This document shows, one piece after another, positions 63,496 through 64,000 of a stretch of 64,000 nt of DNA. The notes below the pieces were generated by a model, which worked only from the letters and a program-made list of their open reading frames with translations, did not search any database and was not told where the DNA came from. Position numbers and translations under genes: made by a program. The number at the start of each line of letters is the position of its first letter. Within the stretch, counting starts at the first letter, position 1. Source of the DNA: Eunapius fragilis (taxonomy: Eukaryota > Porifera > Demospongiae > Spongillida > Spongillidae); assembly GCA_963681505.1 (NCBI GenBank), contig OY811992.1, forward strand, positions 4,380,889 through 4,444,888, given 5' to 3'.

Positions 63496-63633
63496 AAAAA
63501 ACGCGTCAAATCAATTATTGATTCATGATAGTAAAATCAAGCGCAAATCAAACGCACTTGATTTTACTGTCAAATCATGCCAATTGATTAAAAATCCGTT
63601 GTAAAATCAATAATTGATTTGACGCGTTTTTTT
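63496..63633. mobile_element. MITE-like element with ~27-bp inverted ends
   Basis: The left end aaaacgcgtcaaatcaatta and its exact inverse at 63608-63630 frame a 140-bp AT-rich segment. An inner inverted pair (agtaaaatcaagcgc / gcacttgattttact) is also present. No coding content. Confidence 0.75.
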
Positions 63634-64000
63634 TTTTTTGCTGTGGATCAGCTCCGGCATTATTTCTCAATGCGCAGCTGTCTATCGTTAACCATTTGGG
63701 CTACTGAACTGTTGGCCTTCTAGCCAGCCCGTCAGCCCTAGGGTATCAAACTTTAGTGATTTTAACCGAACAGCAAAGAGTTATTATTGTAATAGGCTAT
63801 CAAAATATATACACCATATACACTGACAATCAGTGCATGTAGGACATGTTAATCTGATAACGGGGAAGGGAATAGACACGGGCGACATCTGTGCATTACT
63901 TCTACAATTAAATATGCGGTGGGACTGGTATCCTGTACTGAACATTCAATATGTATTGGCTTTAATTAATCAGACTTCGATTATTCTTGAATGACGAGGC
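63634..64000. other. Terminal stretch, nothing recognised
   Basis: AT-rich sequence without a supported gene or repeat up to the window edge. Confidence 0.4.

Overview
The window looks like nuclear DNA of an early-branching metazoan, most likely a sponge. This is inferred from three things. The genes are split by very short GT-AG introns (many of 48-70 nt) whose splice phases match across junctions. Animal-type modules are present: Ig domains, DEATH domains, ankyrin arrays, a ROC-like GTPase, a cystine-knot secreted protein, HERC1 and ZnT5. The intergenic DNA is crowded with small inverted-repeat elements and simple repeats. There are no bacterial operons, and the one long run of Ns (46659-46858) is an assembly gap.

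Layout. 1-2530 is apparently non-genic. 2598-13716 (+) encodes a 515-aa type I membrane protein with a signal peptide, two canonical Ig domains, one degenerate Ig-like domain, a transmembrane helix and a tyrosine-rich tail. Its 8.2-kb intron holds several inverted-repeat elements and a dead hAT transposon. 15001-15975 carries two adjacent inverted-repeat elements; the larger has a 9-bp target duplication and a captured, broken RecQ-helicase fragment. 16268-26513 (-) is a nine-exon gene for a protein of about 2256 aa: about 31 ankyrin repeats, three DEATH-like domains, a split P-loop/ROC-like GTPase with a COR-like region, and a C-terminal DEATH domain. 27040-29930 is a nest of inverted repeats.

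31935-36308 (-) is a complete SLC30A5 (ZnT5-type zinc transporter, 723 aa, ten exons). It lies head to head with MSTO1 (Misato, 36363-39572, +, 507 aa, eleven exons); the two start codons are separated by only 54 bp. A damaged inverted copy of one ZnT5 exon lies at 31503-31665. From 40411 a short exon leads into a 6.1-kb tandem array of a 163-bp unit. The array ends at the gap, after which the 3' part of HERC1 (UBA-like, WD40, RCC1-like, HECT) runs to 60437. A small secreted cystine-knot gene (61349-61801, -) converges on HERC1.

The points of greatest interest are the ANK-DEATH-ROCO gene (a probable intracellular signalling or innate-immune scaffold), the HERC1 array whose every unit carries a copy of a 5' splice site and an acceptor-like site, and the inverted-repeat element that captured RecQ sequence. 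Gene models were joined by hand from splice motifs and reading phase; none was checked against transcripts.
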